A DNA stretch of 64,000 nt, from NCBI RefSeq assembly GCF_018381315.1, contig NZ_JAGZSD010000019.1:1-64000 (forward strand), in the 5' to 3' direction. The translations under genes were made by a program, and so were the position numbers. Below the pieces are notes generated by a model that saw nothing but the letters and a program-made list of their open reading frames with translations, was not told where the DNA came from and ran no database searches. Each line of letters begins with the position of its first letter. The stretch's first letter is position 1. The stretch is from Anaerostipes sp. Lineage in GTDB: Bacteria > Bacillota > Clostridia > Lachnospirales > Lachnospiraceae. This document shows, piece after piece, positions 23,894-32,374 of the stretch.

Positions 23894-23927
23894 AACACCG
23901 CCTGCATTCCGGGCGGTGTTTTGTTTT
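23894..23927 (+). terminator. Terminator of the hom-lysC operon
   Basis: AACACCGCC (23894-23902) pairs with GGCGGTGTT (23912-23920), followed by TTGTTTTT. Confidence 0.85.
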
Positions 23928-23945
23928 TGAGGAAAGGAGAGACAG

Positions 23946-24425
23946 ATGAAGAGAACCGACTATTTATCATGGGACCAGTATTTTATGGGTGTTGCACTGC
24001 TGTCTGCACAGAGAAGCAAGGATGACCACACTCAGGTGGGTGCCTGCCTTGTCAATGATCAAAATAAAATATTATCTGTGGGCTATAATGGGATGCCTAC
24101 AGGATGCAGCGACGACGAAATGCCGTGGGAGAGAGAGGGGGACCCTCTGGATACCAAATATTTTTATGTCTGCCATGCAGAGCTCAACGCGATTCTGAAT
24201 TACGGAGGCGGATCTCTGGACGGAGCAAGAGTGTATGTCACTTTGTTTCCGTGTAATGAATGTGCTAAGGCAATCATTCAGAGCGGCATGAAGGAGGTCA
24301 TCTATATGCAGGATAAGTATGCGGATGATGACATGACGGTGGCATCCAAAAAGATGTTTGATATGGCCGGAGTCAAATACCGGCAGTTTGAACCAAAAGA
24401 CCAGACAATAGAACTGAACTTATAA
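23946..24425 (+). CDS. dCMP deaminase (ComEB-like)
   Basis: 159 residues. Zinc-binding and catalytic motifs of the cytidine/deoxycytidylate deaminase fold are intact: HAELNAIL (about 77) and PCNECAK (about 102). The N-terminal CxxD-type region has VGACLVNDQNKILSVGYNGMP. It deaminates dCMP to dUMP for thymidylate synthesis. Start follows GGAAAGGAGAG. Neighbour tex begins 12 bases later. Confidence 0.9.
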   Translation: MKRTDYLSWDQYFMGVALLSAQRSKDDHTQVGACLVNDQNKILSVGYNGMPTGCSDDEMPWEREGDPLDTKYFYVCHAELNAILNYGGGSLDGARVYVTLFPCNECAKAIIQSGMKEVIYMQDKYADDDMTVASKKMFDMAGVKYRQFEPKDQTIELNL

Positions 24426-24437
24426 GGAAATGTAAAA

Positions 24438-26576
24438 ATGGATATCATCAATATTTTAAAAGACGAGTTGGGAATCAAAAAAACACAGGCTGAGACAGCT
24501 GTAAAGCTGATTGACGAAGGAAATACCATCCCCTTCATTGCCCGGTACCGGAAGGAGATGACCGGTTCTTTAGACGATGAGACACTTCGGAATCTGGATG
24601 AGAGGCTGAAATATTTAAGGAACCTGCAGGACAGGAAAGATGCTGTGTTAAAGAGCATTGAGGAACAGGGGAAATTAAACGGTGAACTGAAAAGACAGAT
24701 TGAGGAGGCTGTCACATTGGTGGCGGTGGAGGACCTGTATCGGCCGTATAAACAAAAGAAGCGTACCAGAGCCATGATTGCCAGGGAGAAAGGATTGGAG
24801 CCTTTGGCTGATCTGCTTTTCCTTCAGGCATCAGAAAGACCGGAAGAGGAAGCCAAAAAGTTTGCCGATCCGGAAAAAGGAGTGGAATCCGCGGACCAGG
24901 CACTTCATGGAGCCAGGGATATTTTGGCCGAGAGGATTTCAGATGACGCCAAATACCGGGAATGGATCAGAAGATCCTTTAAGGAACATGGCAAGATCCT
25001 TTCCTCTGCCAAAAAGCCGGAAGAAAAATCAGTCTATGAAATGTATTATGATTTTGAAGAGTCTGTTAAAAAAGCCGCAGGCTACAGAATACTGGCAATG
25101 AACCGGGGAGAAAAGGAAGGATTTTTAAATATAAAGATTGAGCCCGATCATGCGAAAATAGCAGCCTATCTGGTCAGAAATGTGATAAAAAAACAAAATC
25201 ACCCTTCTGCCAAGTTCCTTCTGGAGGCTATTGATGACAGCTATAAGCGTCTGATTGCACCTTCCATCGAAAGAGAAATAAGAAATGAACTGACAGAGCA
25301 GGCTGAGACGGAAGCGATTAAGGTTTTCGGAAAGAATTTGGAACAGCTGCTTATGCAGCCGCCGATCGCAGGACAGATAGTCCTTGGATGGGATCCGGCA
25401 TTCAGGACTGGATGTAAGCTGGCCGTAGTGGATTCTACCGGAAAAGTACTGGATACAGTAGTCATTTATCCCACAGCGCCGCAGAACAAAGTAAAAGAAG
25501 CCAAGAAGACAGTGGCGGACCTGATTAGAAAATATGGGATTACGCTGATTTCTATCGGGAACGGAACTGCATCCAGAGAATCTGAGCAGATTGTAGTGGA
25601 ACTTCTGAAGGAGATAAAAGAACCAGTGCAGTATGTGATTACAAATGAGGCTGGGGCATCCGTTTACTCTGCCAGCAAACTGGCTACAGAGGAGTTCCCC
25701 AATTTTGATGTGGGGCAGAGAAGTGCGGCCTCCATCGCAAGAAGAGTCCAGGATCCGCTCTCTGAGCTGGTAAAGATCGAGCCTAAAGCGATTGGCGTCG
25801 GACAGTATCAGCATGATATGAATCAGAAACAGCTTACAGGTGCACTTGCAGGTGTGGTGGAAGCAACGGTGAACAAGGTCGGAGTGGATTTAAATACTGC
25901 CTCTGCGTCTCTGCTGGAATATGTGTCCGGAATTTCAAAAGCTGTGGCAAAGAATATTGTTTCTTACAGAGAAGAAAACGGGAAGTTTGAGAGCAGAAGA
26001 GAGCTTTTAAAGGTTGCAAAGCTTGGACCTAAGGCCTATGAACAGTGCGCAGGATTTTTAAGAATTGCAGGCGGAAAGAATCCTTTGGATGCCACCGGGG
26101 TACATCCGGAAACCTACAAAGAGACAGACCAGCTCTTAAAGAGCCTTGGTTATTCTGTGAAAGAGCTGTCAAGCCAGGGATTTCAGGACATTGGAAGAAA
26201 GATCACAGATTATCAAAGGCTTTCCGAGGAACTGGGAGTGGGGGAGATAACACTCAGGGATATTGTGAAAGAGCTTGAAAAGCCCGGCCGTGATCCGCGG
26301 GAAGATATGCCGAAGCCGATTCTGAGGACGGACGTTATGGAGATGGAGGATCTGAAGGAAGGGATGAAGCTGAAAGGAACCGTGAGAAATGTCATTGATT
26401 TCGGAGCGTTTGTAGACATAGGAGTACACCAGGACGGTCTGGTACACATCTCCCAGATGGCGGACCGTTTTATTAAGCATCCGCTGGAAGTGGTCAGCGT
26501 TGGAGATGTGGTAGATGTGACCGTACTCAGTGTGGATCTGGATAAGAAAAGAATACAGCTTTCCATGAGGGAATAA
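24438..26576 (+). CDS. tex: Tex-family RNA-binding protein
   Basis: 712 residues with the Tex order: helical N-terminus (IPFIARYRKEMTGSLDDE), YqgF/RNase H-like core (LGWDPAFRTGCKLAVVD), helix-hairpin-helix units (VGVDLNTASASLLEYVSGI) and a C-terminal S1 domain (about 640-712: GTVRNVIDFGAFVDIGVHQDGL in part). Tex binds nucleic acid and supports transcription and ribosome-related fitness. Its stop lies only five bases from the convergent SDR stop. Confidence 0.93.
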   Translation: MDIINILKDELGIKKTQAETAVKLIDEGNTIPFIARYRKEMTGSLDDETLRNLDERLKYLRNLQDRKDAVLKSIEEQGKLNGELKRQIEEAVTLVAVEDLYRPYKQKKRTRAMIAREKGLEPLADLLFLQASERPEEEAKKFADPEKGVESADQALHGARDILAERISDDAKYREWIRRSFKEHGKILSSAKKPEEKSVYEMYYDFEESVKKAAGYRILAMNRGEKEGFLNIKIEPDHAKIAAYLVRNVIKKQNHPSAKFLLEAIDDSYKRLIAPSIEREIRNELTEQAETEAIKVFGKNLEQLLMQPPIAGQIVLGWDPAFRTGCKLAVVDSTGKVLDTVVIYPTAPQNKVKEAKKTVADLIRKYGITLISIGNGTASRESEQIVVELLKEIKEPVQYVITNEAGASVYSASKLATEEFPNFDVGQRSAASIARRVQDPLSELVKIEPKAIGVGQYQHDMNQKQLTGALAGVVEATVNKVGVDLNTASASLLEYVSGISKAVAKNIVSYREENGKFESRRELLKVAKLGPKAYEQCAGFLRIAGGKNPLDATGVHPETYKETDQLLKSLGYSVKELSSQGFQDIGRKITDYQRLSEELGVGEITLRDIVKELEKPGRDPREDMPKPILRTDVMEMEDLKEGMKLKGTVRNVIDFGAFVDIGVHQDGLVHISQMADRFIKHPLEVVSVGDVVDVTVLSVDLDKKRIQLSMRE

Positions 26577-26581
26577 CACGT

Positions 26582-27304
26582 TTACCATCCCCCGGAGAAG
26601 GTAATGACCTCGCCGGTCAGATACCGGGGAGCAGTACAGGTGTGATAAATCATCTCTGCGGCCTCCCCCGGTGAGGCAATCCGGTCTGCCGGAATTTCCT
26701 GCCGGATCATTTCCTTTTCTTCTTCTGTGAATCCGGCGTTCATTTCAGTGTCGATCATACCGAAAGCGACGGCATTCACAGCAATGCCGCTCGGGGCAAC
26801 TTCTTTTGCGAGAGCCCGGGTAAAGGTATTGACAGCTCCTTTGGCAGCCGAATACAGAACTTCACAGGAAGCGCCTGTGTTTCCCCAGACGGAAGATACG
26901 TTGAGGATTGTACCGGATTTCTTCCGGATCATGTGGGGGAGGGCACTTCGGCAGGCAGCAATCACTGGAAGTACATTCGTATCCAGCATTTCAGCCCAGT
27001 CGGCTTCAGAGGTATCAGTAAACAGGCCGGTTCTGGAAATTCCCGCATTGTTTACAAGACAGTCGATGTTTCCAAAATGAGAAGCCGTATCCTCTGTCAT
27101 CTGTTTTACAAAGGATAGGTCACGGATATCACCGATAAAAGAAAGACACTGAGATCCCATGGATTTTATTTCCTGTTCGAGGACTGAGAGCTGATCGGGA
27201 TGATGAAAGCCATGGATGGCCACGTTCCAGCCGTTTTGGGCAAAAACCAGGGCAGTCTCCCTGCCGATTCCTCTGGAACTGCCGGTGATAAGTACAGTAT
27301 TCAT
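26582..27304 (-). CDS. Short-chain dehydrogenase/reductase, FabG-like
   Basis: 240 residues. NAD(P) motif TGSSRGIGRE (about 7-16), NNAG (about 86), catalytic serine in NVSSVWG and YSAAKGAVNTF with the Tyr and Lys four residues apart. The end ADRIASPGEAAEMIYHTCTA and YLTGEVITFSGGW is of the FabG type. The start at 27304 has GGAGGAG before it; the frame's extension overlaps the divergent gene. It stands alone, away from fab genes, so a specific 3-oxoacyl or other ketone substrate is open. Confidence 0.88.
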   Translation of the reverse strand: MNTVLITGSSRGIGRETALVFAQNGWNVAIHGFHHPDQLSVLEQEIKSMGSQCLSFIGDIRDLSFVKQMTEDTASHFGNIDCLVNNAGISRTGLFTDTSEADWAEMLDTNVLPVIAACRSALPHMIRKKSGTILNVSSVWGNTGASCEVLYSAAKGAVNTFTRALAKEVAPSGIAVNAVAFGMIDTEMNAGFTEEEKEMIRQEIPADRIASPGEAAEMIYHTCTAPRYLTGEVITFSGGW

Positions 27305-27359
27305 AGCTTCTCCTCCTTGATTTAAGAAAACTTTAAGGTGAGTATAGCATATAGTTTTG

Positions 27360-27388
27360 TTGAAATAAATCGATTTATTTGGTATACT
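27360..27388 (+). promoter_or_regulatory. Promoter with an 18-base palindrome
   Basis: TTGAAA (27360-27365), 17 bases, TATACT (27383-27388). The palindrome AAATAAATCGATTTATTT at 27363-27380 fills the spacer. On the minus strand a TATACT-like box at about 27339-27344 could serve the SDR gene. A shared operator between the divergent genes is possible. Confidence 0.55.
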
Positions 27389-27419
27389 GAACGCAGTTTT
27401 AACGGAAGGAGCATGAAAA

Positions 27420-28682
27420 ATGGCCAGAAGAGCAAGAAGAAAAGCGGGAGCCGGAGCGATCATCCTGCGCATATTGGTAGTCATTGTATTATCAGCAGCA
27501 GTAGGAATAGGTTCTTTTGCAGGGAGCAAAGCATTTTTTCTGAATAGATTAAAAAAAGATAAGAAGGATAAGATAGCAGAGGCATTAAAAGCGGAGAGCC
27601 AGGAGAGGGTTGATGTATCCCTGGTAAGAGTAAAGGATGCTTTATGTATCCGTATTTATCACAACAAGGACAAGCAGATGATCTTTGTACCTGTCAGGAA
27701 GGATACGATCCTCACTCTGGATAACGACGGAGTCAAAGCCATGGGAGGAGACAATAAAACTGCCACGGTTGAGGAACTGGCGGCAAAAGTAAAGGATATT
27801 AAGGTCATCAAAGCACAGGTAGAAAAAACGTTTGGGATTACCATAGGCAATTATGAGAGCCTGTCCCAGAAGAATTTTACAAAGGCCATTAATAATTCCG
27901 GAGAAGTTGAATTAAACCTTGACAGTGAAGTGTCTTATAAAGACCAGAATAAAATGCTGGTCCACATTCCGGAAGGAAATAATACCATAAATGGAAATCA
28001 GGCGCTGGGGCTGATACTGGACAGCAGCCAGTTCAGCAATGAAGATGATCATATTACTCTGGTAGGAGACCTGATTACAAAGATTGCACAGAGCATCACC
28101 AAAAAATCACTGAGTGATTACAAGAGCTTTGTGAAAACATATTATAATGACTATGCAAAGAGCAATGTGTCTTATGACAGCATTAAAGACAGTTTAAGCA
28201 GAATGCATGAGATCAGCTCTAAAGACTTTACCTATCAGATCCTGCCGGGAACGGATGAGGGAGAGAATTTTAAGCTGGATACAAAGAAGACAAAGGAGAT
28301 GTTTGACGAACTTCTCTCTGAAAACGGAGAAGTGCCGGAGTCAGCCACAACCGAGACATCAGCAAAGAAAGATACGACGACGACAGAGAAAAAGAAGAGT
28401 ACAGAAGTCTCATCAAAAGGCATCTCTATTGAGATCCAGAATTCCACACGGATCAGCGGTCTGGCAGGAAGCTGGAGAGACAAGCTCTCAGGGGACGGGT
28501 TTACGGTCGGAAGCGTGAAAACAAACCGTCAGGGAGCTCTGACAGACACAAAAATCATTGTTGCTAAAAAAGGAATGGGTGAAGATTTAAAGAAATATTT
28601 CAAAAATCCATCCATAGAAGTCGGAAGTGTTGCGAGCGGTGCACAGATCTGCATCATACTCGGAAGCAATGACGATATTTAG
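27420..28682 (+). CDS. Membrane-anchored LCP-like protein with LytR C-terminal domain
   Basis: 420 residues. An N-terminal membrane segment (about 13-33) is preceded by a basic stretch. Residues 60-270 look like a diverged LytR-Cps2A-Psr fold: MIFVPVRKDTILTLD takes the place of the usual SIPRDT strand, and QALGLILDSSQF and KIAQSITKK fit later parts. A Ser/Thr/Lys linker leads to a LytR_C domain (about 335-415: ISIEIQNSTRISGLAG). LCP proteins attach glycopolymers to peptidoglycan; the lost residues make activity uncertain. Start follows GGAAGGAG. Confidence 0.7.
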   Translation: MARRARRKAGAGAIILRILVVIVLSAAVGIGSFAGSKAFFLNRLKKDKKDKIAEALKAESQERVDVSLVRVKDALCIRIYHNKDKQMIFVPVRKDTILTLDNDGVKAMGGDNKTATVEELAAKVKDIKVIKAQVEKTFGITIGNYESLSQKNFTKAINNSGEVELNLDSEVSYKDQNKMLVHIPEGNNTINGNQALGLILDSSQFSNEDDHITLVGDLITKIAQSITKKSLSDYKSFVKTYYNDYAKSNVSYDSIKDSLSRMHEISSKDFTYQILPGTDEGENFKLDTKKTKEMFDELLSENGEVPESATTETSAKKDTTTTEKKKSTEVSSKGISIEIQNSTRISGLAGSWRDKLSGDGFTVGSVKTNRQGALTDTKIIVAKKGMGEDLKKYFKNPSIEVGSVASGAQICIILGSNDDI

Positions 28683-28715
28683 CAAGACAGAATAAAGGGC
28701 TTAAAAGGGGCCATA

Positions 28716-28741
28716 CTAACAATAAACAAGGTTTATGTTAG
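28716..28741 (+). promoter_or_regulatory. Hairpin touching the YitT ribosome binding site
   Basis: CTAAC-A-ATAAAC (28716-28727) pairs with GTTTATGTTAG (28731-28741) around AAG. Its last paired base is the first G of the ribosome binding site GGAGG. It may restrain translation, or be chance. Confidence 0.35.
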
Positions 28742-28751
28742 GAGGCGCCCG

Positions 28752-29585
28752 GTGAAGCGTAAAGAAGCAGTCAGTATCATAATCGGAACATTTTGTATGG
28801 CATCAGCTACCAATACAGTATTTCAGCCGTTCGGAATCGTCACAGGCGGTTTCGGCGGTCTTGGAATCATTTTTGATAAGCTGTGGGGCATCCCGCTGTG
28901 GATGACAAATGTCACACTGAATGTTCCTCTTTTTTTACTCGCATTCCGCTACAAGACAAAAAAATTTATGGCAAGAACGATATGCAGTGATCTTATGCTG
29001 TCTGTTTTTCTGGGAGTCCTGCCCCGTTTTTCGTTTTTTCCAAAAGACTTTTATGTAAACCTGATCCTTGGTGCTATTCTCATGGGTATCGGTCTCGGGC
29101 TGGTGATGAAGGAGAGAACTTCCACAGGGGGAACCGATTTAATGGCTTTTCTCCTGCACATCGTATTTCCGCATATGAGTATCCCTATGCTTCTGGGAAT
29201 GCTGGACGGAGTGATTGTACTGACTGGTGCATTTATATTCGGAGTGGAAAAAACAAGCTTTGCACTGCTGGTAATTTATGGAATAACAAAGATTACAGAC
29301 AGTGTGGTGGAGGGATTCCAGGTTGCTAAGCTGGTGTATATCATCAGCGGTCATCAAAAGCAGATTTCAGAACAGATTTTATTCCGTCTGGGCCGCGGTG
29401 CAACGAAGCTGTCTTCTGTAGGGGCCTATACAGGCCAGAGCCAGGAAACTCTTATGTGTATTGTATCAAAGAAAGAAGTGCCGGTTCTGAAGAAGATTGT
29501 CATGGAAACTGACCCAAAAGCTTTTGTCATTATATCTGACACAAGAGAGACAATTGGGGAGGGGTTTGTGGATTATACACAATAA
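28752..29585 (+). CDS. YitT-family membrane protein (DUF161/DUF2179)
   Basis: 277 residues. The first about 195 residues have five to six hydrophobic segments of the YitT type (TVFQPFGIVTGGFGGLGIIF, KERTSTGGTDLMAFLL). The C-terminal DUF2179 domain includes YIISGHQKQISEQILFRLGRG and LMCIVSKKEVPVLKKIV. The start is GTG with AGGAGG eight bases upstream. Function of the family unknown. It follows the LCP-like gene by 69 bases. Confidence 0.85.
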   Translation: MKRKEAVSIIIGTFCMASATNTVFQPFGIVTGGFGGLGIIFDKLWGIPLWMTNVTLNVPLFLLAFRYKTKKFMARTICSDLMLSVFLGVLPRFSFFPKDFYVNLILGAILMGIGLGLVMKERTSTGGTDLMAFLLHIVFPHMSIPMLLGMLDGVIVLTGAFIFGVEKTSFALLVIYGITKITDSVVEGFQVAKLVYIISGHQKQISEQILFRLGRGATKLSSVGAYTGQSQETLMCIVSKKEVPVLKKIVMETDPKAFVIISDTRETIGEGFVDYTQ

Positions 29586-29675
29586 AATAAAAAAGTTACT
29601 ATCTTTCTCTTTTTTTTTTGTACATTTTGCTATATAGTAGTAGAAAAGGTCGGTAAAAAGAAAGGGCGTGTGAAA

Positions 29676-30761
29676 ATGATTTCAAATCAAATCCTGCAGG
29701 AGACATTAGACGGAATCCACAGTATTTCCAATGTGGATTTATATGTAATAGATTTAAACGGCAAGGTTTTGGCAAAAACGAAAGAGACGGAGGCTGAGGA
29801 TGAGGATACCCTGAAAGGGTTTATCAATTCTGTGGCAGAAAGCCAGGTGGTGGGCGGAAAACAGTATTTCAAAATCTTTGATGATAAGCGCCTGGAGTAT
29901 GTGCTGCTGGCAGACGGAGAGAGCGAAAGCATGTATATGGTGGCAAAGATGGCAGTCTTTCAGATTGAAAATCTGCTTGTGGCGTATAAGGAGAGGTTCG
30001 ACAAGGACAATTTTATTAAGAACCTGCTGCTTGACAATCTGCTCCTGGTGGACATCTATAACCGGGCCAAGAAACTGAATATTGACATTGAGGCGAGAAG
30101 AGTTGCCTATTTGATCGAGGCTACTTACGGCAAAGATCAGAACCTTGTGGAGACAGTAAAACAGCTGGAGGATACCACGGATGATGACTTTATTGCCGCT
30201 GTCGATGAAAAAAGCATTGTTTTGGTAAAGGAAGTCTGCGAAAAAGCCCAGTCGAAGCAATTTGTAAAGACTGCAGAGAAGCTTCTTAAAGGCCTGAAAA
30301 AAATCGGGATCAATGATGCAAGGATTGCTGTCGGTACTATAGCAAAGGGAATCAAGGATGTGTCCCGTTCCTATAAAGAAGCCCAGATTGCGCTGGAAGT
30401 AGATAAGATTTTCTACGAGAACAAAGAAGTGGTAGCCTATGACCAGCTTGGTATCGGAAGGCTGATCTACCAGCTGCCTCTGCCGCTGTGCAAAATGTTT
30501 ATCAAGGAAGTATTCGGAGACTATTCTCCGGAAGAGATTGATGATGAGACTCTGGCTACGATTTATAAGTTCTTTGAAAATAATCTGAATGTCTCTGAGA
30601 CATCCAGACAGCTGTATATACATAGAAATACTCTTGTATACCGGCTCGACAAAATACAGAAAAGCACCAATCTGGACCTGAGGAATTTTGAGGATGCCAT
30701 TGCCTTTAAGATTGCCCTGATGGTTGTACAGTATATGAAGCACATGAATACGCTTGGCTAA
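29676..30761 (+). CDS. CdaR/PucR-type transcriptional regulator
   Basis: 361 residues. The N-terminal sensor region begins MISNQILQETLDGIHSISNVDLYVID-like (sugar-diacid recognition type). A GGDEF-related middle domain follows (about 140-265). The C-terminal PucR helix-turn-helix is FFENNLNVSETSRQLYIHRN and TLVYRLDKIQKSTNLDLR. It lies 23 bases before ftsE, so it may tie wall-hydrolase expression to a metabolite. GTG 29670 is an alternative start. The gap before it, 29586-29669, shows no clear promoter. Confidence 0.82.
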   Translation: MISNQILQETLDGIHSISNVDLYVIDLNGKVLAKTKETEAEDEDTLKGFINSVAESQVVGGKQYFKIFDDKRLEYVLLADGESESMYMVAKMAVFQIENLLVAYKERFDKDNFIKNLLLDNLLLVDIYNRAKKLNIDIEARRVAYLIEATYGKDQNLVETVKQLEDTTDDDFIAAVDEKSIVLVKEVCEKAQSKQFVKTAEKLLKGLKKIGINDARIAVGTIAKGIKDVSRSYKEAQIALEVDKIFYENKEVVAYDQLGIGRLIYQLPLPLCKMFIKEVFGDYSPEEIDDETLATIYKFFENNLNVSETSRQLYIHRNTLVYRLDKIQKSTNLDLRNFEDAIAFKIALMVVQYMKHMNTLG

Positions 30762-30784
30762 ATGTATGAGAGGGGAGTCGCTTT

Positions 30785-31465
30785 ATGATTACACTGCAGA
30801 ATGTAACGAAGGAATATCAAAAAGGCAGTATTGGGCTGGACAATGTGTCACTGGAGGTAGATAAGGGGGAATTTGCCTTCATTGTCGGGAAGAGCGGATC
30901 CGGCAAGACAACACTGATCAAACTTTTATTAAAAGAACTGGAAGCCACTTCCGGTGATATTGTAGTAAACGGCTATCATTATCAGAAGATGAAGAGGAGG
31001 CAGATACCGTATCTGAGGAGACAGATCGGGGTAGTATTCCAGGATTTCCGGCTGCTCAGGGACCGGACAATCTATGAGAATGTAGCATTTGCCCAGCAGG
31101 TTATTGAGGTGCCGAAAAGAGCCATGAGACGGCAGGTGCAGAATGTTCTTGAGATGGTGGGGCTGGGAAACAGACTCAGAGCACGGCCGGATGAATTGTC
31201 GGGCGGTGAGCAGCAGAGAGTGGCCATTGCCAGGGCTCTGGTCAATCATCCGGCGCTTTTGCTGGCAGATGAGCCTACCGGAAATCTGGACCCGCAGAAT
31301 GCCAAAGAGATCATGGATCTTTTGGTGGAAATCCAGAAGAGAGGCACTACAGTTATCGTTGTAACCCATAATAAAGAGATTGTAAATGAGATGGGAAAAC
31401 GCGTTATCGTTCTGAATGACGGAGCTCTTCATCACGACGAGAAAGGCGGTACTTATGATATTTAG
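30785..31465 (+). CDS. ftsE: Cell-division ABC transporter ATPase FtsE
   Basis: 226 residues. Walker A GKSGSGKTT (about 36-44), the FtsE-type Q-loop VVFQDFRLLRDRTIYENV, ABC signature LSGGEQQRVAIARAL and Walker B LLLADEPTGNLD. With FtsX it forms a complex that activates a wall hydrolase during division. The end overlaps ftsX by 11 bases. Confidence 0.95.
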   Translation: MITLQNVTKEYQKGSIGLDNVSLEVDKGEFAFIVGKSGSGKTTLIKLLLKELEATSGDIVVNGYHYQKMKRRQIPYLRRQIGVVFQDFRLLRDRTIYENVAFAQQVIEVPKRAMRRQVQNVLEMVGLGNRLRARPDELSGGEQQRVAIARALVNHPALLLADEPTGNLDPQNAKEIMDLLVEIQKRGTTVIVVTHNKEIVNEMGKRVIVLNDGALHHDEKGGTYDI

Positions 31466-32363
31466 ACGGCTGGCTTACGGCTTTAAGGAAGGGCTTAAAA
31501 ATATTTTCAGAAATAAGATTTTTTCCCTGGCAACGGTAGGAACGATCATGGCATGTATTTTCCTGCTGGGAGTTACACTGTCCGTACTTCTTAATGTGCG
31601 GGCCACAGTAAAGCAGGCGGAGGATTCTGTGACCATATCCGTATTTTTTGACGAGAAGCTTCCCAAAGATCAAAAGGATGCCATAGGCAAAAGAATCAGG
31701 GATCAAAAAGAGGTTCAGTCTGTCCGTTATGTGTCGGCAGAGGAAGCATGGGCCAAATATAAAAAAGAAGTGTTTAAGAACAATGAAGATCTTTTGGAAG
31801 GATTTGAGGGAAAAAATCCTCTGAATGAGTCAGACTCCTACGAAGTCATGTTAAAGGATGTGAAGTTCCATGAAAAGATGGTTACACAATTCCAGTCCCT
31901 GGACGGAGTGAGAAAAGTAGAGTATGCAAAAGGTGCAGCTGAGGGGATATCCAAAGCCAATCTGCTGGGAGCTTATGTGGCAGGAGCTATCATACTGATC
32001 CTGTTATTTGTATCCGTCTTTCTCGTGAGCAATACAGTATCGATCGGTATTGCTGTGCGGGGGGAAGAGATTGCTATTATGAGGCTTATCGGTGCCACGA
32101 ACCGGTTCATACGTGCTCCGTTTATCGTGGAGGGGGCAGTGATCGGCGTTATAGGTTCTTTGATCCCTGTGGGTGCCATTTACATAGGATACAAGGTGAT
32201 TGTCAACTATATTATGGATAAATTTCATGTTCTGACCAACTTCATGGAATTTGTTCCGGTGCATCAAATCATGGTGTATCTCATACCGGCATCACTTCTG
32301 GTAGGACTTGGAATCGGATGTCTCGGAAGCAGCTTTACCATCAGAAAATATTTGAGAGTGTAG
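31455..32363 (+). CDS. ftsX: Cell-division membrane protein FtsX
   Basis: 302 residues. TM1 is at about 22-44, followed by a large outer loop (about 50-170: VSVFFDEKLPKDQ, VRYVSAEEAW) that contacts the hydrolase partner. Three further segments lie at about 178-200, 222-250 and 275-298, with EEIAIMRLIGATNRFIRAPF between them. The start at 31455 has AAAGGCGG before it and overlaps ftsE. Confidence 0.93.
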   Translation: MIFRRLAYGFKEGLKNIFRNKIFSLATVGTIMACIFLLGVTLSVLLNVRATVKQAEDSVTISVFFDEKLPKDQKDAIGKRIRDQKEVQSVRYVSAEEAWAKYKKEVFKNNEDLLEGFEGKNPLNESDSYEVMLKDVKFHEKMVTQFQSLDGVRKVEYAKGAAEGISKANLLGAYVAGAIILILLFVSVFLVSNTVSIGIAVRGEEIAIMRLIGATNRFIRAPFIVEGAVIGVIGSLIPVGAIYIGYKVIVNYIMDKFHVLTNFMEFVPVHQIMVYLIPASLLVGLGIGCLGSSFTIRKYLRV

Positions 32364-32374
32364 GAGGGACTGCT

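Noticed and set aside
24712..24903. Antisense open frames opposite tex, secA, uvrA and other long genes
   Set aside because: They mirror the codon pattern of strong genes on the other strand and have no ribosome binding sites or known domains.
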